DNA of 64,000 nt from NCBI GenBank assembly GCA_047967505.1, contig CM106541.1; one strand, given 5' to 3'. The notes beneath the pieces were generated by a model. That model had not been told where the DNA came from, searched no databases, and worked only from the letters and a program-made list of their open reading frames with translations. This DNA comes from Dipteris shenzhenensis. Lineage: Eukaryota > Polypodiophyta > Polypodiopsida > Gleicheniales. Every line of letters starts with the position of its first letter. Within the stretch, counting starts at the first letter, position 1. The translations under genes and the position numbers were made by a program. Below, in pieces: positions 32,306 through 45,320 of this stretch.

Positions 32306-32490
32306 TGAAAAAAGGTCCCACGTTGAGACTATAGTAAAAATACAGGCTCGAACCCTTGAATGCGGAAGCCACCGGGATGATGAAGCATAATTGCCTCAAT
32401 ACTTGCATAAGAATAGACTGCTAAACTTACGCAACCCGAAGTCTTGTCAATGAGAGAAAATTGCAAACCTCGTTTGCTAGGTGGGAAAAG

Positions 32491-32572
32491 CGTGAACGAT
32501 AGGATTCGAACCTGCGCGGGCAGAGCCCGCATGATTTCTAGTCATGCCCGATAACCACTCCGGCACGTCCAC
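32491..32572 (-). tRNA. tRNA-Ser (anticodon AGA)
   Basis: An 82-nt cloverleaf on the minus strand. The acceptor stem GTGGACG pairs with CGTTCAC (one G-U), and the D stem CCG pairs with CGG. The anticodon stem CATGA pairs with TCATG and has loop CTAGAAA, giving AGA. The long class II variable arm CGGGCTCTGCCCG is typical of tRNA-Ser. The B box GGTTCGAATCC is perfect and the A box reads TGCCGGAGTGGTTA. A CAA lies just upstream and a TTTT terminator just downstream (32486-32489). The T stem GCAGG/CCTAT has one C-A mismatch and one G-U, so this may be a slightly worn copy. No intron and no encoded CCA, as expected for a nuclear gene. Confidence 0.85.
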
Positions 32573-32658
32573 TTGATGAATACCGAGCAGGGATTTTTTT
32601 TTAAAATTCTTATGTCCACAAGCAAAGAGAAAAATTGGTCACGTGCCGCTAAGAGCAC

Positions 32659-32744
32659 TTCTATTAGGCTTCTTGTGATAATTCACTTTATTATGCTTTA
32701 TTTTCGGCATAATAAATTGAATTATCACAAGAAGCCTAATAGAA
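32659..32744. repeat. Near-perfect 38-bp inverted repeat (hairpin)
   Basis: The left arm 32659-32696 and right arm 32707-32744 are complementary at 37 of 38 positions, with a 10-base loop (tttattttcg). The left arm begins 'ttctattaggcttcttgtga'. It lies about 90 bases from the tRNA gene. It could be a fold-back element, the remains of a MITE, or a small-RNA precursor. No direct flanking duplication was recognised, though 'aaaagcgtgaa' abuts both this hairpin and the tRNA. Confidence 0.9.
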
Positions 32745-35163
32745 AAGCGTGAAGGATGAATGCATGTGAGCATAAATTGCAACCTCACTTCATCATAACG
32801 CTAGGGATTTCTCAACTTGATAATTTTAGGTGGAGTGCATGGGGGGATGGGCGAGGGTTGGGCCTTCCAACAAAACACTCCAACTCTCAATTTATAATTA
32901 AAGTCTTAATTAAAAAGGAGCATATATGAGACGGTGACACAATAGCGACATTCCTTAATCCTAAATGTTTGTACTTGTTCTTGGCATGCATTACATTTTT
33001 TCTACATGAGTGGTGCTAAGAAATGACTCAATCATCCTCCTGAGAAAGCATGCCAAACACTTATTTTAACCTCTTTCAAGTTTGAGCACTAACGTTGGTG
33101 CCTGTTTGAGTTGTTCCACCATTATGATCCATTAAGTCATTAGTTTGGTGATATTTTTTGTTTTCCTTTTTATCGAATTCCTAGAGTTGCAAAGCTTGTG
33201 GATCAACCTTTGCGCCTTACAATTCTAAAAGCAAAGAGTCCCATGGATGCTTCCTTTATGTACTGCTCATAACCACCACTTTAATGCCAAGTTGCTTGGT
33301 AGTTTTCTTAGCCTCTATAACTTCCACGCTCTCTATGTTCACCCCACTACACCCTAGTTCTATAGACTCTATGGCAATTTTGCCACAAATGCTATTAGGA
33401 ACCAAAAAGTTTAAAGCCACATGTTGAAGGATGTAGTAGGGAGAGGAGGGATAACAACGTTGAGGGGGTTGGGGAAGTGGGTTGACACTCACCCAACGAT
33501 TTTCCCTCCAATTGAAGGTTTTGGGATTCAACAAGCAATACGTGTTGAAGTAAACCCTTTTAAGTAACTAATGAACTATCCACCAGCTCCAATTTGTTTT
33601 TCTTATGGCCTTGTTTTTACAACTTCAACAAACATAGAATTGATCATTATCGATCAAAATGCTTGTTTGTGAGAGTTGTTTATGTGCCAACATAATATTG
33701 AACTTCATGAATGTATTTTGAGAAGCTTGATGTGTGAATGGATATGAAAGCAATCAACAATCTATCACTTGGTTTACATGCCAAAGCTTTGTAATTTATT
33801 TAGTAAAGTGGCATTAGCAAGCAATGTTAATTTTATGGAGCCATAAATCTTATATTTAGCGAAGCATTGGACCAAGCTTTCTTTTAGAACGTGATAGGAC
33901 ATGAGAGTCCTTATTCCAAAGGGACCAACAACCATTAACCCTTGGCCACATAAGATGTGATTACAAAGCACTTTCATCAAAGGCACGAACACTATGCGAC
34001 TCCAAGTCCAACCCGTCTTAGGTTTTCCACGTCCAAAAACATAATTATGCAAGAAACTAGAAGGATTAGTTAAAACGCGACAATGATCATGATCATAAGA
34101 TGAAGAATTGGTAAAATGCCACAAGACTACGCACACCAAAGAAGTGAAAAAGCTCGCACTATTGTTGGTACAACTTCGTGCCCTTTTGTCAAGCACTGTG
34201 TTGTCTCCTCTAATGCCCGTCTTGCTAATTGAATTTGGTTGCATTTCTTTTTCAATGCTTGTTTACTTTCACTACCGACCCTTTCTAGCACTGAAGTACA
34301 CTACTGTGGCATTAAGCATTGCAATTCTCTTGGCTTTGTTCAGCGCTCCCCCCCATATCTTTCTCAAGACAAAATTACTGTTGACAAGGACCAGAAAGAC
34401 ATAATATACTACCTACATTGTGAACAAGCCAACAAAATTGTCTCATTTTACTATGGCCCACTCAAGTAACACTCCAAATAGAACCTTGTATATACCAGAC
34501 AGATATTATGTTTGTTATTATGGAAATTAAGACAGTTTCCAAACAGGAATATAGCACAAAACAAAGTGCCCTAAAGATGCAACCCCTTTTGGGTAGGCCA
34601 TTATTTACAAAACGATAGAGTTCATCAGATAACCTATGATGTAGATCATTTTCTTTTTCAAGATCATTGATTCTGAAGGGTACTTGAGGGTCTTATGAGT
34701 GTGATTTTAGGCAATAGGTGGAGAACACGGGGCATGAGAACTACTATATTCAAGACAACATTTCTTGTGCATGCCATGCAGATTTGGTGGTTACTTGAGC
34801 TGATGCTGATGCGCCACTCTTATTCCACGTCCTTGGAGAAGCTCTGCATGAATTATATATTGGGAGTGCATAGTTCTTTACCTATCACCTATGGATCACC
34901 CAAAGACAAGCACCTTACAAAAGGGGGTGGCAAAAATGGAAAGCCATGGAAAGATACATTATATTCCATATAACTATAGATTGCCCACAGAATAAGTACG
35001 GTTAACTCAGTTGTGGCAAGGTATCTTACGATTTGAAAAACAACTTTCAACATGTTTTCCAGCAAACCGAGAGCCTACTGGCACTCTCCCAGTTTTGAGA
35101 GGAAAGCCACAATGGCAGTTAAATGACATTGTGGCAAAATGGAATTGCTTTTCAATTTTGATT
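32745..35163. other. Unassigned 2.4 kb, two unrecognised frames
   Basis: Minus-strand frames at 33256-33534 (92 codons) and 33774-34244 (156 codons, with 'FGRGKPKTGWTWSRIVFVPL') are protein-like. They lie upstream of the LINE endonuclease on the same strand, where an ORF1 would be expected, but I could not recognise an ORF1 domain. Plus-strand frames 34108-34469 and 34695-34973 look accidental. The part next to 35164 should include the HGH1 3' untranslated region. Confidence 0.35.
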
Positions 35164-35208
35164 TCAAGTCTTTCCACCATAATCTTCAATTCCGCTTCCT
35201 TCAATTAA
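35164..35208 (-). CDS. HGH1: HGH1 terminal exon
   Basis: 45 coding nt: LIEGSGIEDYGGKT then TGA at 35164-35166. The acceptor is ttgttacag|TTAATTG, 302 bases after the previous donor. The sequence fits the short variable tail of plant HGH1. Confidence 0.85.
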   Translation of the reverse strand, partial: LIEGSGIEDYGGKT

Positions 35209-38154
35209 CTGTAACAACAGCAGTAAAACGACTCAGAAAGAAATGTAATACGAGAGGGCATCAACAAGTGGAGAGAAAAATATAGAACTAGAATGAAACC
35301 ACAAAGTCCCTCTAGCTTCCTTCAACTCTGAAGAGCATAATCCCATCAGAAATGATCATAAGTAATTTCATACAGTATAACGCTTGATCATACTTGAAAA
35401 TATTTATTGAGATTTGTGAAACATTACAACGGTCATTAAAAATGCTCTTTGTTCCTTCTGGATAACTAATGTTCAGAAGCAAGTGTTCACTGAAGTGGAA
35501 GGTTTCATACCAGGGAACCTAACCGTTCATATGCTTCCATTACTCCAGCATCATCCTCATCCTCATATCCTACTTGAAGAACTCGAGTCCCATTGACTGA
35601 CCAGAGTGCCCGTCGCCCAGCCTCCTGTACCAATCTTAGAGTGAGAAAAAGCATCAAGGCCAAAGAGAGAACTATAAAAGAACAAAATTGTGCATAAAAA
35701 GTTTTATCAGCTGTTGCTTGACATTACTTCTTTTTACTTTATTTAAGAGAATGGTAGAAATCCCTTTACATTCCACTATTCCAACAATATTGCATTAAAT
35801 ACAACTAGATATTTCCCTTTCGAAGGATATTGTTTTTCACCTGTAGAAGAAACACAATTTGCAATAAATAAGTGCATTAGCAACATTCTCAAAATTGCTA
35901 GCAATACCACCAACACGTGTAACTAAGGAGCTATCACCAGTTATAGAGGCTCAATAGTTATCAGTACACCAAGGGCATATAATACAAGAGAAAACCACAC
36001 ATGCACCCGGGTCTTCTATCTGTCTTTCCATTCTGAGGTCAACAAATGAATATGACAATGCCTATTGGAAAACTGCATCTGACAAGCCATTGATTCTTTT
36101 TGTATAAGCAGGTTATGACATTTAGAGACTCCCCCTTTACAGCTAGCTTATAACAGAATGATCTTTCCAACTTTTCAGGATGTTGGCACATGATACAGTT
36201 TTGCCAATAGGAGGCTGCAAATCAACAAACAAGTGTTTATTGGAATTTATGTGCCTTGATGCACCAATGTCAAAATACTAAACTGTATTTGAGTATTTCT
36301 CACACTAAGTAGACTGTCCTAACCATGAAGCTCACCTGGGGATGACTAAAGAAACAAAGGGAACCAAGTAGAAAAAAAAATTATTCAGCAGAATTCATGT
36401 TTACTGAAAATTAGTATTATCCTGCGTTTCAATAAGCTAGAAATCGCAAATCTAGAAAACAGACCTGTATTCACAAAGGTGGCAAATTTTCAAATCCCTT
36501 CGGCTCCTGATCAGTTTTTAGCCAAGCGGAACTGTAAACTTTGCCACTGCCTCTTGATTGGGATCAGCCATCTTCACATGGATCATAAAATCACCTTGTT
36601 GGGAACTCTGTGTATTGAACCAGTCACAATATTCCCACCTCCCATCATGCTAAGGAAGAGGTTGGACACTAATGATTGCAACTCAATTCTGTTTGTGATC
36701 CCTTACAAACAAGTCTCCTTCCTCTATAAAAAAATCATATCAAGTACATTGCAAAAAAGAAAAGAAAGTACATCCATGATTCAGCAAGGGTATGCTCTAA
36801 TCCTGAGAGAAAAGGAATCAGAGAGCAATGGAGACATGAGCCATGTCTGGATAAGGATTTTGATACCTTGAGGATTGTTTTCTATCTCATCCTAGCTATA
36901 AACTTTCTATGCGCACAACAGGTTTTTCTCAAAACTTATGCGACAACTGGAGGAAAAGATCCCCTTTTTAAGTTCATCTGTGAGAAGAAATTGAATTGCA
37001 GTTTGTCCAATGTCTCCAAGTAAAACACATGCCCTAGATAGCAGATTCTGAGCCTCGAGTTCAATTTGTACAACCCTCTCTGGATCTTACAGTTTACTGC
37101 GAGACTATCACAATATATATTGCAGTTATTTGTTACATTTCACTTCTGACTGTGTGGGAGCACAATTCTTATGAACTCTCAGAGATGAGGAATTCCTGAG
37201 GGGCATGCTTATTCATGTATAATTGACTAAAACATATCCTAGAACAAGCAAAAGAACAAAGGAAAGAACAGAGTTTATAAGCGACTTTAGACAAAATTAC
37301 GAGTAAATGCGAAAACTAAAAAGAATAATAATTTAGTAAGCAAGAGTACCCAAGCACAAGCTGCCATCTGGGTTTTGAAAGATTCCAGAATCTCTTGGGT
37401 AAACCCAGTGCTTACTAAGCTTTGAAATCGCAACCAAACATAGCAAAAAGGAACAAACAAAGCAGACAATGAGAGAGTTTAATTAGGTTAAATTTCCATC
37501 GCCAAAAAAATCTAAAATTGTAACAGAAGAAGAAGAAGAAGAAGAAAGAAACAGCAACTAATGTGCTAACACAAGGGAACAAAGATAAACCAACGTACAA
37601 ATAAGAAACACAAGGAAGCAATTATTATCATTATTTTGTAATTAGTTCTTTTTTTATTTGTTTATTTCAAATTAGAATAATAATGAATAATAACATCAGG
37701 AAGTGGGAGGAAAAATATAAAAAACAAATTTTATATATACATATAGATAGATAGATAGACACACACACACACACACTTTTTTTTTGGGTAAACCCAGGAG
37801 ATCTTCCTCAGTTTCTCACACACACACACACGCACACAGAACAAAACCAAATAAACATGTACTTACGAGTAGATGAACCCCAAAAATAGAAAGAAAGAAA
37901 GAAAGATTATTAGAGTCTTTGGAAGACCAAGAGGTCTCTGAGACAGTGAGAAAAGCAGGGTGGAGCTACTAAAATGAGCATCATCACCCATGCTAAAGAT
38001 TATTAGAGTCTTTGGAAGACCAAGAGGTCTCTGAGACAGTGAGAAAAGCAGGGTGGAGCTACTAAAATGAGCATCATCACCCATGCTGAAGGCTAAGTGC
38101 TACATAGTCATAAAATTATAAGTGCTACATAGTCATGACATCAACATCACCATC

Positions 38155-38188
<34 letters not shown>

Positions 38189-41100
38189 TCATCACCATAT
38201 CACATCAAATCCAATGCCAAGTCTGGTCCGGTACAACAGATACTAGAGGTCATGATGGACCCAATGGCAGGTGAGGCTAAGATGTTATAAGGTCAGAGAT
38301 AGAACATTGGCGGCTATTTGTGGATGCGGTCCGGCATGTCCTCTTGGCGGTGGCTCTCCGTCTCACAATGGCCAGGTAACCCCTGTCGCTCTTGAAAATG
38401 GAAGGGATGTCTCCAAGCATGATTTGTATCTCTATCCTCTGTCGGGCGTGTCGTGTCACTGGCTCTGGATCTCTACCTTGCCGACTGTCCATGGTGTGGT
38501 GATTTATATGGTCTGGCTAGAAGAACTCTGTAATCATACTCTAAGATGAGTCTGCCTGTTTGTTTTGTCCCTATCTCTGTGATCTAAGTAAGCGCTCTCG
38601 GTGCCTAACTGTATCATGGATGAAGGCGGCCAGGCATCTCTGATCTGTATAAGAAAGGAAGTCAGAGAGGAGTCCAAAGCTGTCTCTGAACAAACCTAAA
38701 AACTAAAAAGAAAACGGGCTATGAAGCTTCCCACTTTGGATTTAGATTCTACATTCAAGAATCCTAAGCATACCCAAAGCCGAAATTCCAAAGATATAAC
38801 GACTACAACGAAGGACATAGCGGAGTTTCTTCATTACTTTCTTGTATTATAGCCCTTTAGTAATAGGATTAAATTACTAAATTCAGAGATAAATGCACTC
38901 TTACTTGTCCAAAGACGAGATAACCTATAGAATTGGGAGGTAATCACTCCATATTAGCCATATCAGAGATGTTTGAGTCAATGTGAGGCATTCGTATGAT
39001 ATTCAACATATCATACGAAAGTTGTCATTTATCATAGATACCAACTTCTAAACCTAACAAAGATTGAGTTATACTGCGATCCAAGAAACTATAACAGCTT
39101 CCACTAGCTATACAATTAGGTTCACAAAATTCTCGAAGATAAATTCCTCATCCAAAGGAATTTGGATCTTTGTACATAAAATCTTTAAAGTTGGGAATGT
39201 CTGCGGCAAATAAGTCATATATGAATCTCCCAACTTGACTAAGTTATATGAAGAATGATTGGACAAATCTCACGAGCGATCAATCGTTACACAACTCAAA
39301 TTCATATGTGAAAAGGTAGATTTTTGCTTTAAAAACAGCACAATTAGTGCCCATTGAAATACCAATACTTTGTTGAAATAAAGATTCTCCTAGAGTTATG
39401 AACAAATTATCTAGAAGGCAGTTTAACCAACAAAGGACATCTTCAACAGCTACAACTTTTGTGCACCTTTTATTTTTCAAATCAAGGTCTTGCTTTTCAG
39501 ATTTTATCCAACAAAAATCAAAATGCAAGGCTGATTTTTCAACTCTTATAACTTCGCATCTATCTTTTTCACATCTATAGTTGAAGCAAGCTCTCCTATT
39601 CGTGACTTCAAATTTTCCACGTCTATCTTAGTAAAATCAAATGTCTCAAGTGAGATTGGAGTACATTTCTCTAAACGTTATGACTGGTATAATTCTCACC
39701 GAATCATTCAAGATCCAACGTAAACCTACTCTCAATAAGTTTCTCCAAAGTTCATGGACAGTTGTTGGTAAAATGGCCCTGGACCAATAACTCAACCACT
39801 TTGAGACATCAGTTAGAGAAGTCTTATAAGCCGCTGTAATGCATCTAGGTTTCTTAGGATTTTTATGAAACTTCCATGCTGCACAAAGATAAGGAAGACT
39901 TGGGTTGCAAATGAACCCAAAGGACTTACAAATCTAGCATGCGTCCTTGCTGCAGAGTTAACCACTAGTTAGATGTTTCATAATCAAATCCTTTTGAGGT
40001 ATAGAACAACTAGCATGCGTCCTTGCTGCAGAGTTAACCACTCCTAGTAGGGATTGCATTTTGCAGGTGAAGATAAAATTTGAGCATTTGTCTACATAAG
40101 AAATCACAAAATTTTGCTAGAACTTACGCAAGGATATCTCATCCTCTGGAGAGAGAGAGCTAGAATTTTGCTAGAATTTACGCAAGGATATCTCATCCTC
40201 TGAAGAGAGAGAGAGCTACCACTATCAGAGGTGTGGAGAAAAGGAACTCCTCTTAATTTTTTGAAGCAATTAGATTCAAAATTGTAGATTTCCAATGTGA
40301 TAAGTGACCTTGGACCCCTAAACATTCTTCTACTTGAATAGCAAAATTTAAGACTCCTTTTCTATGGCTTTTAATAGGCATAAATCCTCAGAAGAAGAAA
40401 GTCAAAATTTTGTGCCTTTTAAGAAACGATCCCTTAGAAAGGCAGTAGGAAGGACAGAAGTATCACTAGTAACAACATGTCCTAAAGAACTATCAAGTAG
40501 TACCAAGGTGTACTAAAGAACTATCAATGAAAGGAGCAAACTTTTTACTAGTACAAAAACAAGGGATACTAAGAATGGCTAGCTTTCCCTGCATTATGAG
40601 GTTCTTACCAATGTTTGCATGATTGAAAGCCTTTTGTCCTAATGTTTTCATGTATTTCCAAGCAACAACAGGACGCTTCCAAACTCCTCTTACCCCAATG
40701 AGGAAGAGCAGTCATAACTTAAGGTGACTTCAATATAGAACTTATCAAGACTAGGAGAAGTAAATATAGTGATCATAAGCTGTTTTCTTAGAATGGGAAT
40801 ACTTTTTTTAAGGCCAAGAACTTCACACTTTAGAAATTTCTCTAGCAATACTTTCAATTGAAAGCAATGTTGATTTCTCCAGTGAAGATCTTGACAAGAG
40901 AAGTTCTCTCAAGTATATAGAAGTTTAAAAAGAACCTTAATACTATATCTTTCAAAAACCTTTATAAAAATTACCAAAAACATAAGTCGATCCAAGTACT
41001 GTAACCTTCTCTTATAGTCTCTATGGGCAAAAATTATCCGGTTGTGTAAGGAGAATCACAAGAAGCATAATCTATTGGTCTAGAAGTAGATCAATAGAGG

Positions 41101-42573
41101 AATCATAAGAAACATGATGCATCCATCTAGAAGTAGACGCAACATTTTTAATATCATCATTAGGGGAATGGAAAGATATGTATAAATGGCATTAGAGGAA
41201 TGGGAAGATATGTATAACGTTTAATATCATCTTTAGGGGAATGGGAAAATTTGTATAAATGGCATTTGAAGCTTGAGAGAAGCTGAGATTCTATCTCATG
41301 GCATGGAAGGCCCCCATGTTGGTTCTGAGTGAGCCTTCTCAGTCCCTTGCTCTTTTCTTTGCTCAAATTTATATTCTGATTATGAGCTTTGCAATTACAT
41401 TCTGCTCTCAGGCCAAATTCTTGAATAATTCTAACTCTAAGTTCCAATTTCAGCATAAATTTAAGTCTTTAACGGATACACATGGCATGAACTTAATTCC
41501 CTTCATTCACAGTCTAGCAGGGTGAGCTGTTCTATGACTGGAACACCTTCATGGCCAGTAGAGTTTCCCATAGAATTCTCATACCATCTAATAGGTGATG
41601 AACCCAGCATGTCAAACTGAAAGGTGGACACCCCAAATAGGAAGGTGAGGCATCTCACATAGTGTAAGTTGAAAATATAGACTAGCTGCTTTATAGACAA
41701 TTTCCAATTGATTCATAGTTTTTCTTTCCAAAATTTCACAAAAAGCCTTCCAACACAGTTCTTATATGTAAGAAAGATGAGATTTGTTTCAAAAAAATAA
41801 AGTCACTTGTCCATTGTTCCTAATACTAGCCCACTTGCAGATCACTTTGGTCTCTCATTGCAGCATCATATGTAAAAAAATACATGACCTATTAGCAATA
41901 ATAGAAATACAACCAAAGCTAAAGCAATGCTTGATGAGACACACATGTAGAATGATCAAATACAGAGCTTCTGCAGCCTCAATACGAATTTGTGGATCTA
42001 TCTCTGCCTCACGTTCATGAGATAATGGACCGGCTAGTTCAAGTGGCATTTTTGCAGTATCCTCCTCACGATAAGCCTGTGTCAAAACTACCCAACATCA
42101 AAGATTTGAGAGACCTAACTGCCAGGCACAGGTACATATCCCCCATCAAGCAATCAGCAAATACTATTTCCAATGCATTTTCAACCCGCCTTCTAGATTG
42201 GATTGCATGCTTATGAACACTACACGGAGATCTGAGCTTCAAATTTAGATGAATAGCAATATTCTACAAGGTCCTCTGCCATACATCACAATTCACTGCA
42301 TAGGCGCATTTCAAAAATTAAAAAATTGTGCAATCATTACCATACCTTCTTTCCTGCAAGAGGCAAAAGAAGGGCAGGCCACAGAAACTGAGAAACCAAG
42401 AGTAGACTTGGCAGGTAGTTTTCTGCCTCGAAACAACAATTGCGAACTGTGCCCATTACCTGCAATCTCCAATGTCTCAATTATTAAGGCCAATAAAGGT
42501 TTGGCTAGCTTTGGAAATACAAAAGAGAAGCCTCAAATAAGACAATTACATATAAACTACAAATCATTATTTA

Positions 42574-42626
<53 letters not shown>

Positions 42627-45062
42627 AACACCCACGTCTGGCATAATTATGCACGCACACTATATGACATCCCAAATCAGCCAGTCCCTGACCTCTCACA
42701 TATACCACGCCCCACTTCCTGCACCCTCTTCACTAAGGGAGGAGTGAAGGATGCCGTAATGAAACTTCATAACGGCCGAGCGAAGGATCATGAGGGGCTA
42801 TGCACTAAGTTCATTGCATACGGGATTAATCTCCTAGCCCGATCTTAGCAAAGCTCTTTAATGAAGCGGTTTGCTTGGGGTTTCCATGCCCCTGGACCAT
42901 TAACACTATCTCACCCATTCACAAGGCAGGGGATCCCATGAGCCCGGAGGACTACAGGACCATTATGATTGGACATGTCATGTCCAAGATTTATGCATCA
43001 GTGCTTGATTCCGAGGTCAATTAATTCGCAGAGTGTCGAGGACTTAGAGCAGCAAGACAGGCTGGATTCCGACGAGATCATGGGACCATGGATCACATTC
43101 TCACGCTGAGGTGTATCATCAAGGAGGCGAGGACACGGAAGCAGAGGGTTTATTGTTGCTTTGTGGACTTCCAAAGCATTTGATACGGTCCCGAGAGCCC
43201 ACCTTCTTCGGCACCTACAAGATTTGGGTTATGGCCAGGAGATCATTTGGGCTGTCATGGCACTTTTTGAGAGAGTCTCAGGCAGAGTCCGGGCAAGGTC
43301 AGGGTGGACAGACGAGATCATGAGGTCAAACAAGGGTGTCCTTTATCATCTACCCTGTTTGGCCTCTACATTGATGAACTCGAGACAGTGATGCAGACAC
43401 GGGGGGGGGGGGGGGGGGAATGGATGCTCTCTTGCTGGCACTCGGATCTAGATATTGCTATATGCAAATGATGTGGCACTTTTGTCTCCCTCAGTAGAGG
43501 GGCTCAAGAGACACCTTGACACACTACACTCCTTTTGTGAGTCTCATGATTTGAAGGTCAACCTTGGTAAAACCAAGGTTATGGTCTTCAACACATCTTG
43601 AGCCGTCATGCACCAGGAGCAGTTCACGTTTGATGGGTCACCTGTTGAGATAGTTTCATCATACACGTATCTGGGGGTTTTCTTCTCCGGACCCATCTTC
43701 ACTATGAGACCCGCGATGCACGCCCGCCTGGGTAGGGGATACACTTCACTGGCCAGACTAGAGAGACAATGCTTCCGCTCGCACTTTCAGGATCCACGAA
43801 CCAAGGGGTTGCTCTTGACTCCTTGGTCCGCCCAGCGGGGATGTATGGGAGCCCCTGTTGGGGGCCAGACTTGTCAGATACAGAGTGGGCTTGTGTGGAG
43901 CAGCTACAGGTTCTCATGCTATCACGGATGATTCACGATAAGCCGTCAGTTCCTTACCAGATCATTCAAGCTAAGTTTGGGTCATCCCCATTACAACTAG
44001 ATGCTGCATTTCAGTTCATCACGTATTTGCACCGAGTCAAGGAGTACGGGGATTACACTTCTGGGCGCAGCAGACTACCTTGGCTAGCTTTGTCTTCCTC
44101 TATGGCACCTTCAGCAGGGGGGACCAGAGATGCTGGTATGCACGCAATGAGAGATGGTTTGAGCGACTAGGGCTCCACATGGATAGAATCCCTTCCTTCC
44201 AGTACAGTATAGATGCTCCGTTTTCTCCCCTCCTGTTACATGAGGTCAACCAGGTAATCCGTGAGGAACTCTTGCAGCTACATACATTCCGGACCTAGTT
44301 GGGACCAAGCGAGCTCCCAATGAAGCTCAGCTTCTACAAAAATCATTGCTTGAGCATCACAGAGGGTTTCATCGACCCACCAAGATATACGCAGATCCAC
44401 CTACCCCCCTCATTGAGGATCTCTATTGGGCAGTTCCGGGTCTCTTCACATAGACTTCGTATTGAGAGCAGCAAAGCAGAGGGCATACCCAGGGGGAGAG
44501 GCGCATATGCACATTATGTGACATGCAGGAGGTTGAGATGGAGGAGCAATTCATCTTCAGGTGCCCTGTTTACTATGAGATCCAAGGGCGTTTCTACTGC
44601 CTCTTCAAAGATAGTTTTGGGGTTTTGTCCCGGTTTCTCTCCTACCCAGATCAGAGATGTTTGGCGGGCTTCATCCATGAGATAGTCAGGCACCGCGAGA
44701 GGATACCTCAATCATGGAGACAGGAGCAGACTTATTCCTTAGCAGATCCTTCTTAGAGCTCTATCACGGAGTTCTTTCTACCAGATCACATGGACATCCG
44801 CAAGACGAGGCTTCAACATGATCACAATCCAGAGCCAGTGACCCGACAGCTCAGACAGAGGGTTGACGCGCGGATCACACATGGAGACATCCCCTCTCTA
44901 TTCACATTTGGAGCCCGACCAATAGGGGTTATTGTGGCCCTTGTTAGACGCAGAGCTATGACTAAGAGAGGTCACAGAGCCACACCCGTGAGCAGCCGAC
45001 AACACTCTATCGCCGATTTCATGCCTCCATTGCTGCCTCATCCACCCTGATGTCCTGATGGC

Positions 45063-45093
<31 letters not shown>

Positions 45094-45286
45094 TTGTTGT
45101 TGATTTGTAGTCGACCACTAGCATGACTATGTTGTACTTAGAACTATCATTTTGCACTTTTGCATTCTGCATTCTACATTGGCGTGGATGCTCATTTAGT
45201 AGCTCCACCCCCACAGCTTATTTGTACCAGGTTTTTCACAATCTCATAGACCCATCGGTCTTCCGAAGACTTTAATAAACTTTCTT

Positions 45287-45320
<34 letters not shown>

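Larger units (their letters stand above)
42636..45110 (+). mobile_element. 5'-truncated LINE, RT to (GAT)n tail
   Basis: Pieces in order: 'KDAVMKLHNGRAKDHEGL', 'SPEDYRTIMIGHVMSKIYAS', 'QAGFRRDHGTMDHILTLRCI', 'FVDFQ-SKAFDTVPRAHLLR' and 'LLYANDVALLSPSVEGLKRH' (43455-43510), where the catalytic YADD is YAND. Next come 'KVNLGKTKVMVF' and 'EIVSSYTYLGVFFSGP', a Cys-His region near 44520-44580 ('MQEVEMEEQFIFRCPVYYEI'), and a basic C terminus ending at 45048-45050. A (GAT)n tail follows (45063-45103). There is no endonuclease, so the copy is truncated just after a (CT)n tract. Several stops, frame changes and a G18 run show that it is dead. The motifs are not those of plant L1; they are nearer to RTE/CR1-like groups, but I cannot name the clade. 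Confidence 0.8.

Noticed and set aside
32329-32532. 67-codon minus frame
   Set aside because: It overlaps the tRNA-Ser gene and has no domain.
32491-32572. tRNA as the head of a SINE
   Set aside because: The full cloverleaf, acceptor pairing and an immediate TTTT terminator fit a tRNA gene; no SINE body or poly(A) follows.
37863-38084. Signal-peptide-like 73-codon repeat protein
   Set aside because: The frame exists only because of an exact 93-bp tandem duplication in intronic DNA.
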